The notes beneath the pieces are model-generated. The model was given only the letters and a program-made list of their open reading frames with translations, did no database searches and was not told where the DNA came from. DNA of 64,000 bases. It comes from Romanomermis culicivorax (lineage: Eukaryota; Nematoda; Enoplea; Mermithida; Mermithidae). The translations under genes were made by a program, and so were the position numbers. Positions 37,327 through 51,400 of the stretch are shown in pieces. The DNA lies in the NCBI GenBank assembly GCA_963922205.1, contig CAWUHX010000276.1, forward strand, positions 372,001 through 436,000, written 5' to 3'. Position 1 is the first letter of the stretch. Each line of letters begins with the position of its first letter.

Positions 37327-38097
37327 CGTTTGAAGGGGTGAAACCTCTGTCTGATCTTCATGAATCACATGATGGATTTCAAGCTTTGGTAACTGTTTGA
37401 AATTCAATATTTTCATCTTGAATATGCTTCCAGTACCAACCTTGTAAGCTTTCGTTGCCTTGATTTCCGTAGATATGAATTGTAAATTGAAGTAACTCCT
37501 GATACCAACTGCTTTAGGATCCATCTTCTTGTGTGGGATTTTGAGATTGCCAATAATGAATGTTATACCCTTAATCTTCCCATGTGTCGTAGCACACCTG
37601 ATGAATTCTTCAGCAGTTTAACATTGATTATTTTCATTTATAAACAATTGAACTTGCCTCTCTATTAGTGCAGCGGTTTCGTCACATAGGCCTTTACTAA
37701 ATTGAGGTTCAGAGACGTCCCAGTTCTTTATAGTCATGCCTGTTTTCTGAGATATTGTTGGCACCATGGATAAGGTTGGGGAGCCATGAAAACATCCAGC
37801 ATTAACAGATCACGGAAAAGCTGCATAAAATGCTGGCTGCTCTGCCTTGATTTTTGTCAATGTGTCAGTCAGTATTCCAATTATTGCATTACTGTCTTGT
37901 GCAAGCGAGTTGAAAACATGGAAAAATGTGTGGTGGTGTAGAGTCCACTTTTCATCACAAGGGCATATGTGATGTGCCATGGCCAACCGTACACGCCAAA
38001 CCAGCTTGACTGATCTTACCATCCACTGGAAGGCAGAAATTTCAGAAAATTTAGTTAAAGGTTTCATTTTGTAATCTAAACGATCTGTAATGAACAT
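37264..38097 (-). mobile_element. Transposon-protein relic, C-terminal piece
   Basis: One minus-strand frame, broken by two in-frame stops, reads FQWMVRSVKLVWRVR, NAGCFHGSPTLSMVPTISQK, NWDVSEPQFSKGLCDETAAL, then FINENN and TAEEFIRCATTHGKIKG. The NAGCFH ... SEPQxxKGxCDxxAA ... TAEEF order is that of an uncharacterised protein widely repeated in animal genomes and carried by DNA transposons. No host role is suggested. It faces the N-terminal piece at 36960-37326 across a short inverted repeat. Confidence 0.5.
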
Positions 38098-38454
38098 TAC
38101 ACGGTATATGTATAATTATTCTCATTAGATCTATAACTAATTTTAAAAATAACTTTTTTGACAATTAAAAAGTTATTACAAAATTATGACAAAATGCAGG
38201 TGATTTGACTTTTTAAAAATAATTTTGTGAAAGTTTTTATTGCACAAAAATTCCACCACTGTTGTATCCCTTGGTTTACCACCAACTTTTACGCCTCACC
38301 TTATACTCCATCCACGTCTCTAGGCTTTGCACTAAACTACAAGCCGTTCAAAAGTCGGAACCATACTCAAAAAATGACTTTTTCAGCTTACAAATTCCAA
38401 CACTGTGCAAATGGTGTGAACGCAATACCTACGCATTGTTCCATAAGCCGTAGG

Positions 38455-39273
38455 CATACTTGACCGGTTTTTTTGCGGCCGCAAATTTTGCGGCCCGCAA
38501 TTGCGGGTCGGTTGCGGCTCTCACAATGGCATACTTTTCCGCGGATCCGCAAAAATGCGGAACCGGAAAACCGCAATTGTAAGCATAGTTAACCGCAATT
38601 TCGAACCGGAAATTACTTAAGAGATGCAAGGTTGTTCATTTAAGTTAAAACACGGAGAATGAAACATTCACTGTACATATTGAAAATCTATAATTATTCG
38701 ATTTTTTAATTTCCTAAATAAATTTTAATTTTTTAATCGTGCGTGCTTATGAGGGAGAGCATTTTTAAGCGAAAAAAGACTTTAGAAAATTGGCGAAAAT
38801 TTTTTTACCCCTATCGCCATTTGACGAAAAAGCCGGCGGGAAAAACAGTGTTCACCAAAATACATCTTTTCAGTTTCCGATTCCCGAAAATTTTTTCGAC
38901 AATGAGAACCTTGCATAAATTTTATTCTTTATTCCCGAATTTTTCTCCTCAAAAGATTCCTTTGCAGAAAAAAAACACTGGACAAAGCAAATTCTGGAAA
39001 TAATTGAGTTTTCTAGTTGATAAAGATCAGGTATTCAGTGTTATTCAGCGCGAAACGGCATATACTGTATCAAGTGCGGCTGCCAGAACCGCAAAAAGTA
39101 CTCCACTCGAGAACTCTTTGCGGGTCGATAAACCGCACTAAACCGCAATGCGGTTGCGGGCTGCCAACCGCAACCGCATTGCGGTTTTGCGGGTGACTTG
39201 CGGGTCGCAATTTTTGAAAACCGCAAAAAAGTGTGCGAACCGCAGACTTTTTCGCCCGTTGCGGCTAAGTATG
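38455..39273. mobile_element. Non-autonomous element rich in TTGCGG words, CATACTT ends
   Basis: CATACTTGACCGG at the left and CGGCTAAGTATG at the right are inverted ends; flanks GCCGTAGG and GCCTAAGG look like an imperfect 8-bp duplication. Both subterminal zones are packed with GCGGTT, GCGGGT and GCAAAA words (AACCGCAATTG), while the middle is AT-rich. ORFs crossing it have no domain. Confidence 0.55.
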
Positions 39274-39525
39274 CCTAAGGCTATAGCAAGTCCAAATGGC
39301 TATCATGTATAAAAAAAGGTATGTTGCAGAGTGCACTACAGAGGAAGCTATGAGTAATGTACTGCACTCATGTTACATACATCAAAAAATCAGTCTTCAT
39401 TTTTTTGAAAAGTTATACGATCAAATTAACCCGAGCATATATTATTGGCTCTGAATTTTCATCATGGCACAACGATTTCCCCAAAGACAGACTAATGTAA
39501 AAGCCATGCAAAGTACGGAAAGGCA

Positions 39526-39605
39526 CGTTTCGGTGCCGCCATTTCGGCGCTACAGTTCGGCGCCGCCATTTGGGCGCCAGCCAGTTCGGCACTGTTTCAC
39601 TTCGG
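39526..39605. repeat. Degenerate tandem repeat of TTCGGCGCC
   Basis: Successive TTTCGGCGC, GTTCGGCGCC, TTGGGCGCC and GTTCGGCAC words spaced 10-14 bp apart. No coding sense is apparent. Confidence 0.45.
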
Positions 39606-40613
39606 AGCTGGTGACGGCTGTTCCGGCGCAAACTGTTTTTGTTTTCGTTTTATTTTTTTCTTCAGTTTCCTTTATTTTTTAAGTTATCTACGGAAAATTT
39701 TAGAAGATTCATATAGCACTATAGGGCTAAGGGGACACTTTTTTGCCAAAAAATTACATTACTTGGAGTAAAGGGATTTATAGCATTGGAGCAACGGGAC
39801 ACAATCGTCCGGCTCAAGCGAGCCTATGTCATAAGGTGTGGGAAAATGCCCTAAAGTCAAAGGCATCATTTTAAACACCAATTGATGTTAGCCAGATGAA
39901 AATTTTCAAAATCTTTGACCTCTCATTTGAAGCATATCGTTCAGCAACCATCAAAGCTAGTTAAATGAAAATTTACCAAGACTTCATGCCACATTTTTTC
40001 TTTTAATGTGTAGGTAATGACGAGTCCCGTTTTCTCAGAACTTTATTGGTTGGCGATTTATTCGGATTCAAAAAGATATTTGAATGACAGTGCGGTGTGT
40101 ACCAACCGCTACAACTCTCCAGACAGCAAACAAATCGGATGGAAATTTTAGCACAATACGTTGGACATTAGTCCCTACAAAAATGACGAAAAAAAGATTC
40201 TCCGACATCCGATGAGAAGGTGACCGGAAAGAGGTTCAAATGATCTTTTCGTTTTTTTTCACTTCCTTATGTACACTTTAAAAAAGTGTAAAAAGAGTGA
40301 AGTTCAAAATTAGAAAACTTTTTTCAAACCAAACTATAGAGAATTGTCTCTTGCATATAATGAATGTTTTACAATAGTATTATGTATTTTCTACACATTG
40401 ATATATTGAATCTCGTGTATAAGTAACATAAAATGCTAAAAAATTGGAAAACTCCGAGGTTTAGGATACTGTAGCTATGTAAATTTTGACTTCCATGCAA
40501 AATAAATACCGGGATGATACTCAGGTGTTAAAACCAGACAATGTACTCGATTTTTGGGGATAATTAATTTTTAACTCATCATAGTCAAGGTCGAACTTCT
40601 CAGAAACTGCGTC
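39606..40613. other. Gene-free spacer
   Basis: No supported feature. Confidence 0.35.
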
Positions 40614-41345
40614 TTAAAACGGATGTGAGAGAGAGCATAATATCATTTCAAAATCGCATGGTCTGGTTGAGACACAATAAATGGTTCGCTTCACTACTGT
40701 ATATATGATCTTTGTGGATGTATTGGGTAGCATATTTTGAAAATATCGGGACCGGGTCCGTGTCCAAAATATCAAGAATATCGGGTCCGGGTTCAACAAA
40801 ATGGTTGGGTTATTTCGGGTCCGGGTACCCGATACACCCCTATGAGACATAGCTGTGTCTTAAGGCGTTATTAAGGAATGGACTTCAGATAAAGAAATTT
40901 TGACCTATAGCAGGCGAGCAACTGAAAAAAATCTGAAAAATTTTCATCGTAACACCGGAGTATATTGAAATTATATCAAAAATCAGAAAGCTGGATATGG
41001 AATTATATTCAATGCTTCATGTTATGGGGCCATTCGCGACCATATCTACCCATGCTTTGTAGAGTGGTTCAAGAAACTGTACCTGAAATTCGAAGCTACA
41101 GTCTACAATAGCCATGGCTTTCGCTCCTCAGTGATCAAAATGAACGAATGAAGCTAAAAAATCCGGCAGGATTACTGCGTAGTTCGTTCCTTTTACATTG
41201 GCGGTATCGCATTTTTACACTAACGCTAAGGTTAACATAAAAATAGTCCAATAATACTGACTGCATAATTTTCAGTCGGTAATGTAAAGACTAGAGACGT
41301 CGGGGACCCGGACCCGAAATTACCCGACTATTTTGCAGGATTTCG
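40614..41345. repeat. Copies of the GGGTCCGGGT hAT-like repeat
   Basis: GGACCGGGTCCGTGTCC and GGTTATTTCGGGTCCGGGTA near 40750-40830, and GACTAGAGACGTCGGGGACC near 41290, belong to the same repeat as 17069-17277. Whether the two ends belong to one element of about 0.6 kb is unclear. Confidence 0.35.
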
Positions 41346-42317
41346 TGTGATTTTCTTTGCCGAAAAGCGAGCCTCCACTTTCGGACCAGGTAATGTACAA
41401 CGAAAAATGAAAAATGAAAGCGAAGAGAACAAGAAAACAATCCAAGACATCTAGAAATCAATAAATAAAACATTAAAATGTGTCAGGGTAAGTATGGAAG
41501 AAATTCGATGCAAACATATTAATTCGACCGAGAGGGAAAACTCATTATTTTCAAAACATTCATGTACAGATAATGTACTTGGAAAGAAAACAGTTCATTC
41601 GAGATTCTAGCGCCAGCTAACAAGCTTTTTCAATGTGTGTAGAGCAACCGTGACGCGCTTCCACGTTTCTGCACTGTTCGTATTTCCACAGCACATGAAA
41701 GCAATGTTCGATCCTGTTCTTCTCGTGTACGATCTCCTCTTATGGACTACGGCTTGCTAGAATTTTGCGCCCAATAAACCCACCTTTCCACTGAAAAAAG
41801 TCAATTTTAAAACAAAATTTTTATGCAATTTTATCGTTTCGTGTAGAATTTTTCAGATGAGTAAACAATAAAATTGAAATACATTTTAACCAACATTTTT
41901 ATTGCGCTAATCACGAAAGTGGGCGACTCTTAATTACCTGCCTTTGCGAACAAGTTTTTGTTGTCTCAATGTGTTTATAAACATCGACTCTTTGATCTAT
42001 GATGCGATTGCACGACACTTTTAGTTTATGTTTTCTGATTGTGAATCGACTTTGAAGCTTCAAGAAAGTAAATCATGTATATTTATTCAAATTTTTTGAA
42101 GCTGATAAAATATCGAAAATTGGGCTCAAATAAATCACTCAATGAATTACGCCATTTTATGACACACTTCTTTCGTATCAATCTTTGAGTGACAAGTGGA
42201 ATCTTTCCTACGTGCCCATTTTTTAAAACGTAAAAAATACCTACGATGATGCAAAGCAGCTTTCAATTTCGCAGACTACACAAAAACCGCGCCAAGAGGA
42301 ACTAGATTGTGTAAGCC
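41346..42317. other. Spacer upstream of trehalase B
   Basis: No gene recognised; the 3' end of this stretch leads into the probable trehalase B promoter. Confidence 0.35.
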
Positions 42318-42389
42318 TGACGTCGCCCGTGACGTCACCACCGCCCTGAAAGGTTTTTAAGGCGCGCGGATTATCATACGATTTCAGTA
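42318..42389 (+). promoter_or_regulatory. Probable trehalase B promoter with two CRE-like sites
   Basis: TGACGTCG (42318-42325) is followed five bases later by a perfect palindromic CRE, TGACGTCA (42330-42337), then a GC-rich AAGGCGCGCGG stretch and TTTCAGTATAA (42382-42392), which fits an initiator TCAGT. This lies 105-175 bp above the trehalase B start codon. CREB/ATF-type factors bind such sites; cAMP- or stress-responsive control is inference. Confidence 0.4.
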
Positions 42390-42494
42390 TAATAGCATCG
42401 ACGTGAAGGTTCGCGATAAAATACTTTTCAAAATTGGATAACTAGGAAAATTGAAAATTCGATGGAAAACTAGTCTGCTGATTTTTAATGAAAA

Positions 42495-45400
42495 ATGTTG
42501 TACTATCACTATTTTATTTTGTTAATTTGCATATTAAACGTGTTCCATGCGAAGGACAGGGTGCCAATGTGTCAAAGGTAAGAGAACAAATTATATGTAG
42601 CAATAATAATCATCTTGAGTGTGTTTCATAAGTATTCTGAACGTGTTTCGGATTCTCCTATATTTATGTGATCTCCCATAAGAGTTTGGATCTGATCGAA
42701 TCAGGTGATTATCGAACAGGTTACGGACAAGTGTAAATAATGACATCGAAAATACAAGTCCCTCCCATTTCCAAAAAGCGTGCAATCGAAAATTCTTTTT
42801 TAGCCAGATATTCTGCAATGGTCCTATTTTGGAAGCAGTAGCTAAATACAACGTTTTCAAGGATTCGAAAGAGTATGTTGATCGACCATTGGCCAAATCT
42901 GAGGGTGAGTTTAGAAAAAATATTCAGTCACATGATAACGTAACTGGTCTTACAATTTTTAAATGCATGTACACTGTTGCAATCCTCCATGAAAATGTTC
43001 ATGCATATTACTTGAATTTGCAAATTAAAAATCATTTCCATCTTTTTAGCCGAAATTTTAGCCGAATTTCGTCGCGAATTCGGCGAAAATGGTCCAAATT
43101 TAGACGAAAATCGAAGGGAAAATTTACGAGACTTCTTAGAGAAGAATTTTCAAACTCCGGGTAAATTTTCATACACTGAAGAAATTAAGTTTACTTGATT
43201 GATGGTCTAGATGATTAACAATATTTTCTCGTGATTTCTAGGCACCGAGCTCATATCTTACGTTCCCGACGATTGGCAGGCTCACCCAAAAACGTTAGAT
43301 TTTATTAGAGATAAGAAGTATCGAAAATGGTAGGTTACAAAAACTTTTTTCAGGCGTCATCCATCTGGAATATAATTCATGTGCACATTTTTTCAGGGCC
43401 AAAGACTTGAATAGGATTTGGAAGCAGCTATGCAAAGAGGTGAGCCAAAATTCACAAAACTCACAAACAGAAGTAGAAAACGATACTTTGTAAGGCTAAG
43501 ACAGTTAATCTCTCATCAGATAGGATTAAATTTTTCCACTTCAATCTTAATCTTCAAGAATTGACGGAATGTAAAATTATAGCCAAGTAAAGTTTAAGAC
43601 ATGTGAAAATGATTATCTGCAACACCTGAAATATTTAGGTCAATAGATCAATCGCGGCCAACCCCGACCGCTACTCCCTCCTTTACGTGCCTTATCATTT
43701 TATAATACCCGGTGGTCGTTTTCGCGAATATTACAATTGGGACAGTCTTTGGGTCGTCAAGGGCCTTTTAGCCACGGAGATGTTTGCCACTGCCAAAGCT
43801 ATGATCAAAAATTTCGCTTACTTGATAAATGAGTAATTACTGAAGGTTCGACATTCCAAAATCTGATACACGAATACATATGCATGATTCCACGTGGGCA
43901 GCGCATACGTAATAACTCGTTCAAGCTGTGGGGGGAAGGGCTCACAGGGAAGGGTCACATTCTGTTCCCAATTAACCCAACTGCATCGTATGACTGAGAC
44001 CAAAAAAGCAAACAGATCATGGAGCTTACCGTCCGGAAATCAAAGCAAACAGGTCATGAAACACAGCGCCTGGACATTATAAATATAAGCAAAACAGTAA
44101 GTCATTTGTTCCCAAAATTCGCTGCCCTGAGTGAACCAAGGTCAGGCAGAAGATATCCTCTCAAACAGTTGGATAATCTATTACACGTACTCCAAAACTA
44201 TAAGCCGTTGATTTTTGGAAGTATTAGTCAGAACTTTTCTTGCTGCAGATGCCCTGATTATTATTTCAAATTTATTATCCGTTTTTTGAGGTATGGTTTC
44301 GTGCCAAATGGTGGCCGCGTTTATTATTTGAGTCGATCCCAGCCACCAGTTTTCGCCCAAATGATCAATGAATATTTGAAAGAGACGGGCGATCGAGATT
44401 TTTTGATCAGCCTTCTACCAACGATGGAAAAAGAATTGACATTTTGGAGTAAAGAAAGATCGATTATTTACGATACGACGGAAAATAGTGGGAAACGGTC
44501 GGTATTGTTTCAATACAAAGTCAAAACTAACGTGCCTAGGCCAGAATCGTACAGGGAAGATGTGGAGAAAGCTCAATCGTTGCCCAAGAGTAAGAAATTT
44601 ATCCGTCCGCAAAGACTTAAATCTTTTAACTTTTTTCTATAACTCATCTCGGTCTCTTTTGTTTCGATTTTGAAACTCAAGAACAAAGTTAGATAGATGA
44701 CCAACAGTACCCTGATTCTTGGTTTGTCGAATCTTCGATGTTTCTTCTGAAACGTCTAAAAAGTGTTTCAATTTTTAACACTTGAAGGTTCGATAGTTAC
44801 CAGATTCTCGATTTTCAGAGCGTAGATCACAATTTTATACGGAAATAGCATCGGCGGCTGAATCAGGTTGGGATTTTAGTAGTAGATTTTTCGATCAAAA
44901 TAGCAACGATTTAGCATCGATTAGAACCAGTCGAATTTTGCCGGTTGACCTGAACGCCTTCATGTGTGTTAATTATAAAATAATTAGCGAAGCTTTCGAG
45001 CTAAATGGTGAGTTCAAAATTGAGAAAAAAATCACGAAAACTACGATACAGTGAATAAATGAACGAATAATTATGAATATTTTACCTCAGGCCAATATGC
45101 GAAAAGTAATATTTACAAGAATCTGTACCGGAACATGAGAGATGCAATGATGAATGTTTTCTACAACGAAACAATGGGCGCTTGGTTTGACATAGATTTG
45201 GACACAAAATCTCACAATTTGAATTTCTATACGTCGAATTTATCGCCGCTTTTTGCCGACTGTTATGAATTTGAAGATTCAACAATAGGAAATCAAAAAA
45301 TTTTAAATTATTTCATGGTAAGCTCTGCTTCTAAACAAAAATGATAAATTTTCTTTGAACTCACCATTTATACACAGAAATCGGGCGCCGCTAAATTTCC

Positions 45401-48400
45401 GGACGGTATACCAACGTCATTACGTTTCACGAACCAGCAATGGGACTTCCCAAATGGTTGGCCCAACGCACAGCATATGATAATCGAAGGATTCGAAAAT
45501 TCCGGCGATCCGAAACTGCAAAAATTAGCCTACCAGATAGCGGATGCTTGGCTGAAAAACAATTACGGTATTTTCGCTAGAACCGGATTCATGTTTGAAA
45601 AGGTAAAACTGTTGAAAATAACTTCAATCTAATGTAACGCGCTCCTTACTGAGTATGAAAAACAACCGCAAAAAATCAAGCAAGACTTGAAATGTCGAGT
45701 ACACTCAACACAACTGTGCATTGGGGGTATGGTAGGTGTATTACACCTACCAGGCATGAGAATCATGCCACATTTCTCTTTTTTCTCAAAACACCCGATT
45801 TGAAGAAGAACCGGTGATAAAGTACTCTATGATTCCTTAAAAGTAAAATAATTCGGAACAAAAAATGGCGCGGTGCATAAATTTTTTGTTTATTTCTGTA
45901 CGATCCAGATGGAATTATGCAGAAAAAGCAAGCAACCAAAAACCGATTTTTCATCCGGCAAGAACTATCGCCATTGCTCAGCAGTACTATGCCTGTAATA
46001 CTGAGTACAGTATTACAGGCGTACAACGTGTAATGGAGATTGGAGGTGTGGGGGTTAGTCGTTTTTTATGGTTGTGATAATCGATTGTCCAAAATTTGAG
46101 AGAGCGGTTCATTGAATGAAAAAACTTGGAAATTTTCGCCCAAAATGTCTGAAAAATGATTTAAGCGATTTTTATTTGAACGCCATAAACATTTGTATTT
46201 TTGACACGAGTCACGGAGAGCTAAAAATAAACATTTTTGAACACTTTCCGTACGAAAAATGATCATTTATTGCCGAAAGAATGACAATTTTCAGGTTTTT
46301 CATCTAAAAATTTTCGGACCCCAATCGCGTGTATGGCAAACACCTGCTCTGTAAATCTAGCTTGGAGTCAAAGTAATTTTGATGTAAAGCAGCGAATAAG
46401 TTTTGTTTGAACGAGCACACACACTTTTAGCCAACTTGCGGGGATACTAAAAAATTTACGAAATTGGTATTTTTCGTTCCAAAATGTCTGCAGATGCTTT
46501 AATTAGGTTTCCGAGCTTATTTGAACGTTTTGATATTTCTTCAGTCACTAGTTTACCAAAAACAAAGGCAAAAATGAAAATTTATCAGTTTTTGTCATAA
46601 TCTGATGGAAATAGATAAAAATTGATGATATCCAAATGATCTGGAGTCGGATTTCTTGGAAGAATAATGGACTATTATTGATTTATTCTTGCTTCGGGCG
46701 GGAAGCAGAGAGAAGTTTTGGATTTTGATAGACTAGAACACTGGAAAGTAAATCTTTGCAACAATAAGTCTAAGATTCAAAAATCTGATCTTTCAGTCTC
46801 GGGTAGTTTTTTCGCGCGGACTCTTTAGCTATTTGGCTAAGAATTTGTTTCCCTATTTTCACCAAGTTTTCTGCTCGAAAATATCCTTTACGCTTTACGT
46901 ATTCATTTTTAAACTTATTTGAACATTCTCATACTTCCGAAGTCAGTAATTTACTGAAAATGGAAAGAAAACTATATTTCTTCAGTTTTACGTCAGATTA
47001 TGAGAATATATCAAAATTAATTACAACAAAATCAGGAGAGAAACTGAAGCTAAGTTTCCTGTAAGTCGGTTGCCCACATCTCTGCAGCAAGAACTCAAGA
47101 ATTATGGACCGCATTTGATTCATTCATCTTTTCGGATTCCAAAACTCCAGAAAGCTAGAAAATGAATTTTTTCAACATTTCTTTCACGAGTTAAGGTTTC
47201 ATTTACGGTCTAAAATGATGTTCAGACTTGAGCAATGGGCTGACGTTTTTAATCTGCTAACCAGCTAGAAATCAGCTAGGACTCAACGATGTTTCATAAA
47301 TTTGGTCGAATAGCGAAAGACATAATTTCAGCGCCAACCGCCGAAATTTTTGCAAATGCAAAAAATTTTGTTCAGAACTTTCCAAGAGACTGCGGTTTTG
47401 GGCCCACGTAAACAGCTTGAGGATCTGTTGTTGTGACCAAATATAAGTTTTTGAATAGAAAATCAAAAAGATCGGGAAAAGCACGAATAATATTGACCAT
47501 ACTGAAATTAGAATAAGAAAAGCGCGTCAAGTGTACACCGTTTTTACGCAATAAACTGCATGTTCATAAAAATACGAACCTCCATGTTGATGTTTCCTAT
47601 TCTAGTGGCATATTCATGATCAGCTAGAAATACTAGTCGCATATTCATGATCAGAATCATTGATTTACCCATAACACGATCACAAATATGCAAATTTCGA
47701 AAAAAATTTGTCCTAGTACACCCTGTTTCGTTTCAAAATATTCGATTAGCATTATCAGTTTAATCGGATATACGTAAATTTTGGACATGCCTGTAAAACC
47801 TCCAGTCGGTTGGGGGGTGAGGTAAAGTCCAAATTTGTGTGATGGGAATACCCATTTTCCCAAAGGCCTTAGGGTGTCTCAAAATAATTAAAAAACGACC
47901 CAAATTTTCTCCGAAATCTTGGGGATCCCAGAATAGTCGAAAAAATAGCCAAAAATTTCGAAAATTTTTCTGAAAAAGGTCAACAAATGTCATTTTTTGT
48001 CCGAACTTTACAAGTTGGAAGGACAGTCCCAACATTTGGTTATTACGTCCGATAGAATTGTGGGGGAGGGTCCCCCAACCTCCTCCCCAATTACAGGTAT
48101 GATTTAAGAAACTTTTCGCGAAATCTTCCGTGCCCAATAAACAGGGTTTTTTAGCACGAGTCCCACTTGCACAACCGCTTTAACTACATATAATTACTTT
48201 TCTTATCACAACTAAAATTTTCGTCAACACAGGCCCATCTTTATTATCACCGTGCCAATAAAAATATCATGCCTCTAAACTCATAAGTGCTAAATTTTGA
48301 TTCCTTAACCAATAATAGTTTAATCTTCTGCCTAATACACAAAGCTTACCTACATATGTTCATAAAATTCAAAATTTCTGAAGATCACAAAAAGGTTTTT

Positions 48401-51400
48401 GGAGAAAAATCGAAAAATCTTGATCTTTGTCAAATACTTCGAAGCGAACGATAAACTGATTCAACAACGAGATGAGGCATTCCGGGTATTAACAAGTATC
48501 GAATCTTAATTAGTAATTAAAATAGGCATGTTAATGCTCGCACCTGAACTGGATTATAGCAAGCAATGATCACTATAATCATTAACGGGGACAAGCGCCA
48601 GAAAATTTTGGGGTTTTGTTTTTCTACAGTGCACATGCACCTTTCCGACGCAAAAATCCGAACTTTTTTCACCATTTGGCGGAAGAGCCCAAATTTTTTT
48701 CGCACTTCTACATTTTTTCGCCAAAAACACCGATTTGGTAAAAAAACAGTGGCCAGTGTTTTTTTTGCCAAAACATGGTTTTTGGCACAAAAAATATGGC
48801 ACAAATATGCACAAAAAATTTTGGGCGTTTCTGCTAGTTGGTACAAACTTTTTGACTGGTCGAAGGCTAAATTTCCCTGATTTTCAGGCATCCTAAGGGC
48901 TAAATGCGTAAAAATTTTCTCGGCGCTAGGCGCCGAGTCAACGAATATAACACTGACTACTTTAATTTGGCCCGAACACGAGCGAATGCTTTTCGAAAAG
49001 TGTACTTGTATTACGGTAGCAAATTTATAGGTTGTCAATGACTGATAAACGAACATATTCGAACTGGAAACCAAAATTCTTATTTGTGGTGTCTGATCCC
49101 AAAATGTAAAATTTATATCGGTTTATATTTGAATTATATCGTGTTTTTTGTGCTAAAACATAGTATTTGGCACACACAAAAAATGGAATGGCACTAAAAA
49201 TTGTGATCGTTTGTGCCATTGTAACAAATTTCTTTGGGCCTCTTGTGTCAATTGGCACAAATGTCCGTGCACAAAAAAACACTGCTGATCGTACTGTTTT
49301 TGCGCCAAATCGGTGTTTTTGGCGAAAAAAAATCTGGAAATACGAAAAAATTCTGGGATCTTTCACCAAATGACAAAAATTTTTTGGGATTTTAAAGTCG
49401 GAAAGGTGCATTCTGGTGCATATTAGAAGATTAGATATCAAAAATTTCCGGCGCCGCTAGTGGTTGTTTTGATCATTGTTTGCTATAATCTAGCTGAGGT
49501 GCGACCTCAAGCATGTCTGCTTCAATTACTAGTTAGCCTTCAATATAGTTGTCACTATCTAGGATGTCTCATCTTGTGGTTTAATCAGTTCATTTTTGAC
49601 ATTGAGAAATGTTCTTGCTGATTGAAAAATCTAAATTTTTGGTTGCTTGTCTGATTTTTTTTTTAGTTTTAGTCGCAAGATTTCAATATGATTTTCTGCA
49701 TTTTGTGTCAGACTATGAAACATGATTCAATTAACTGCAACGTTAGAACACTTATGCAGTAAATTAGTCTTGAAATAATTCATTTTCCGCGTTCTAGTAT
49801 CGAACTCCAAAAAACGTTCATCGCCTCGCGCCGGAAGTCTATTTACGAATTTTGTTGCTAGGCCCAAACTTAAGGAAACATCGTTGATTTCAAGGTGATT
49901 TTGGGTAAAATTCATTTCGGGCGCCAAGCGCCCCAAATGGATTTACCTACTGTTTATACCATAAATAGTTATTTTTTAATTAGGACAGGTAAAATGGAAG
50001 CGCTGAAAGAAAAAATGACGAAATTTAAAGGACCGGTTCAAATTCTGCAGGGTATTTTGCCATAAGATTCACACATAACTATTTTCAGACTTGTATATAT
50101 ATTATGCAAGTTTTCAGACCATGTTGGAAATATTACCCTTTATCGTCAAAAGTCAGCGAATTTGGAAATCTAATTTGAGTTTAGTATTTTAATAATTTCG
50201 ATTTTCATCGATTTCTGTGATTAGTGAGTAGACATTTATTTATTCTTTAAAAATTTCCTTAGGCTTAGGCTTAGGGTACAGCAGCTGCGGGCTCTTCCAA
50301 ATGAAGTTATTAGTTTAAATAGTACCACGGGTCTTAAAGGAATACAGTGTTGATACTTTCTGGGGAAATTGTGTAGTGGTACACGCATTAAGTCCATAGG
50401 ATGGTGGTCCAGGTTCGATTCTTGATGTAGGTAGGAATTTTCTGTAGTGGCCATTCCGCGCTTTGAAAATGTTCTGGTTGGCTTTCTCAAGTACTACTTG
50501 AAAAAGCCCAATTTGAGCAAATTTGAGAGTTTCAGCTGAAATATACTCGTTCCCTGATTTTTTAGACGGTTAATAGGTTGAAAACATCCGCATATTGTTT
50601 AAGCATGAACATCATTCGACCGGAAAAATCTTATTTTAAATCATGAAAGCAGTCTTGATCTCAAAAAGATTTACTTTTCAACGTTCTTGAGTATCGGGAT
50701 ACAAAAAGTTTTCCGGCGCTTCAAGCCGGAAGCAAGGATGATTCTATGCAGTCTATAATTCTTTATTTTGGCTAAAGCATGTCGGCCGTCGAATTTGTAT
50801 GCAATTTAGATTTTCCTCGCTCCGGTTATTGTTAACCTTTTTGTCACTACGAATTTCGATACATTTTTATCATAATTTGGCTCAAAAATTAAAAAATTTG
50901 GTTTCTTCCCCATTTTTCATAAATTATATACTGACTGCTGAAGCATGAATATGTTCAGAAAAACTCAAAAATGTTCAGATTTCACATTATTATGTTCACA
51001 TTTCACATTATCATCTATGATATTAGAATCCCGATGTACAAGAAGGGGTAGGTCTCTGGTAGAGCGCAGGCGTGAGTTTACAAAGGTATAGAAAACCTTT
51101 GAGTCGTTTTTTGCTATAATTTGATTTTTTTCAGCTAGTTGTTGTTTAAACACTTCTGATCGAATTTTTTTACATAAAAAATGGTAAGCTTGCTTTTTAG
51201 CAAGGTTTTTGCATCTTCGATATTTTTTCCATAATCCAAGCTTTTTGGACAGCAAGTGTTGAATATTTTTGTTATATTTGAATCTGACAGATTTTTGCTT
51301 GATTAATGGAACGTATTTATCAATCAGAGGAGTTAAAACATCAAGAAGAACTTGATACATTTCTTCAGAATTAATACATGGAGAAAAAAGGTCAGGCCAA

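Noticed and set aside
44019-44642. 207-residue ORF taken whole as coding
   Set aside because: Only 44291-44589 is the trehalase exon; the front part is intron that happens to stay open.
48517-49441. Opposing ORFs of 138-185 residues
   Set aside because: Hairpin products of an inverted-repeat element; no domain.
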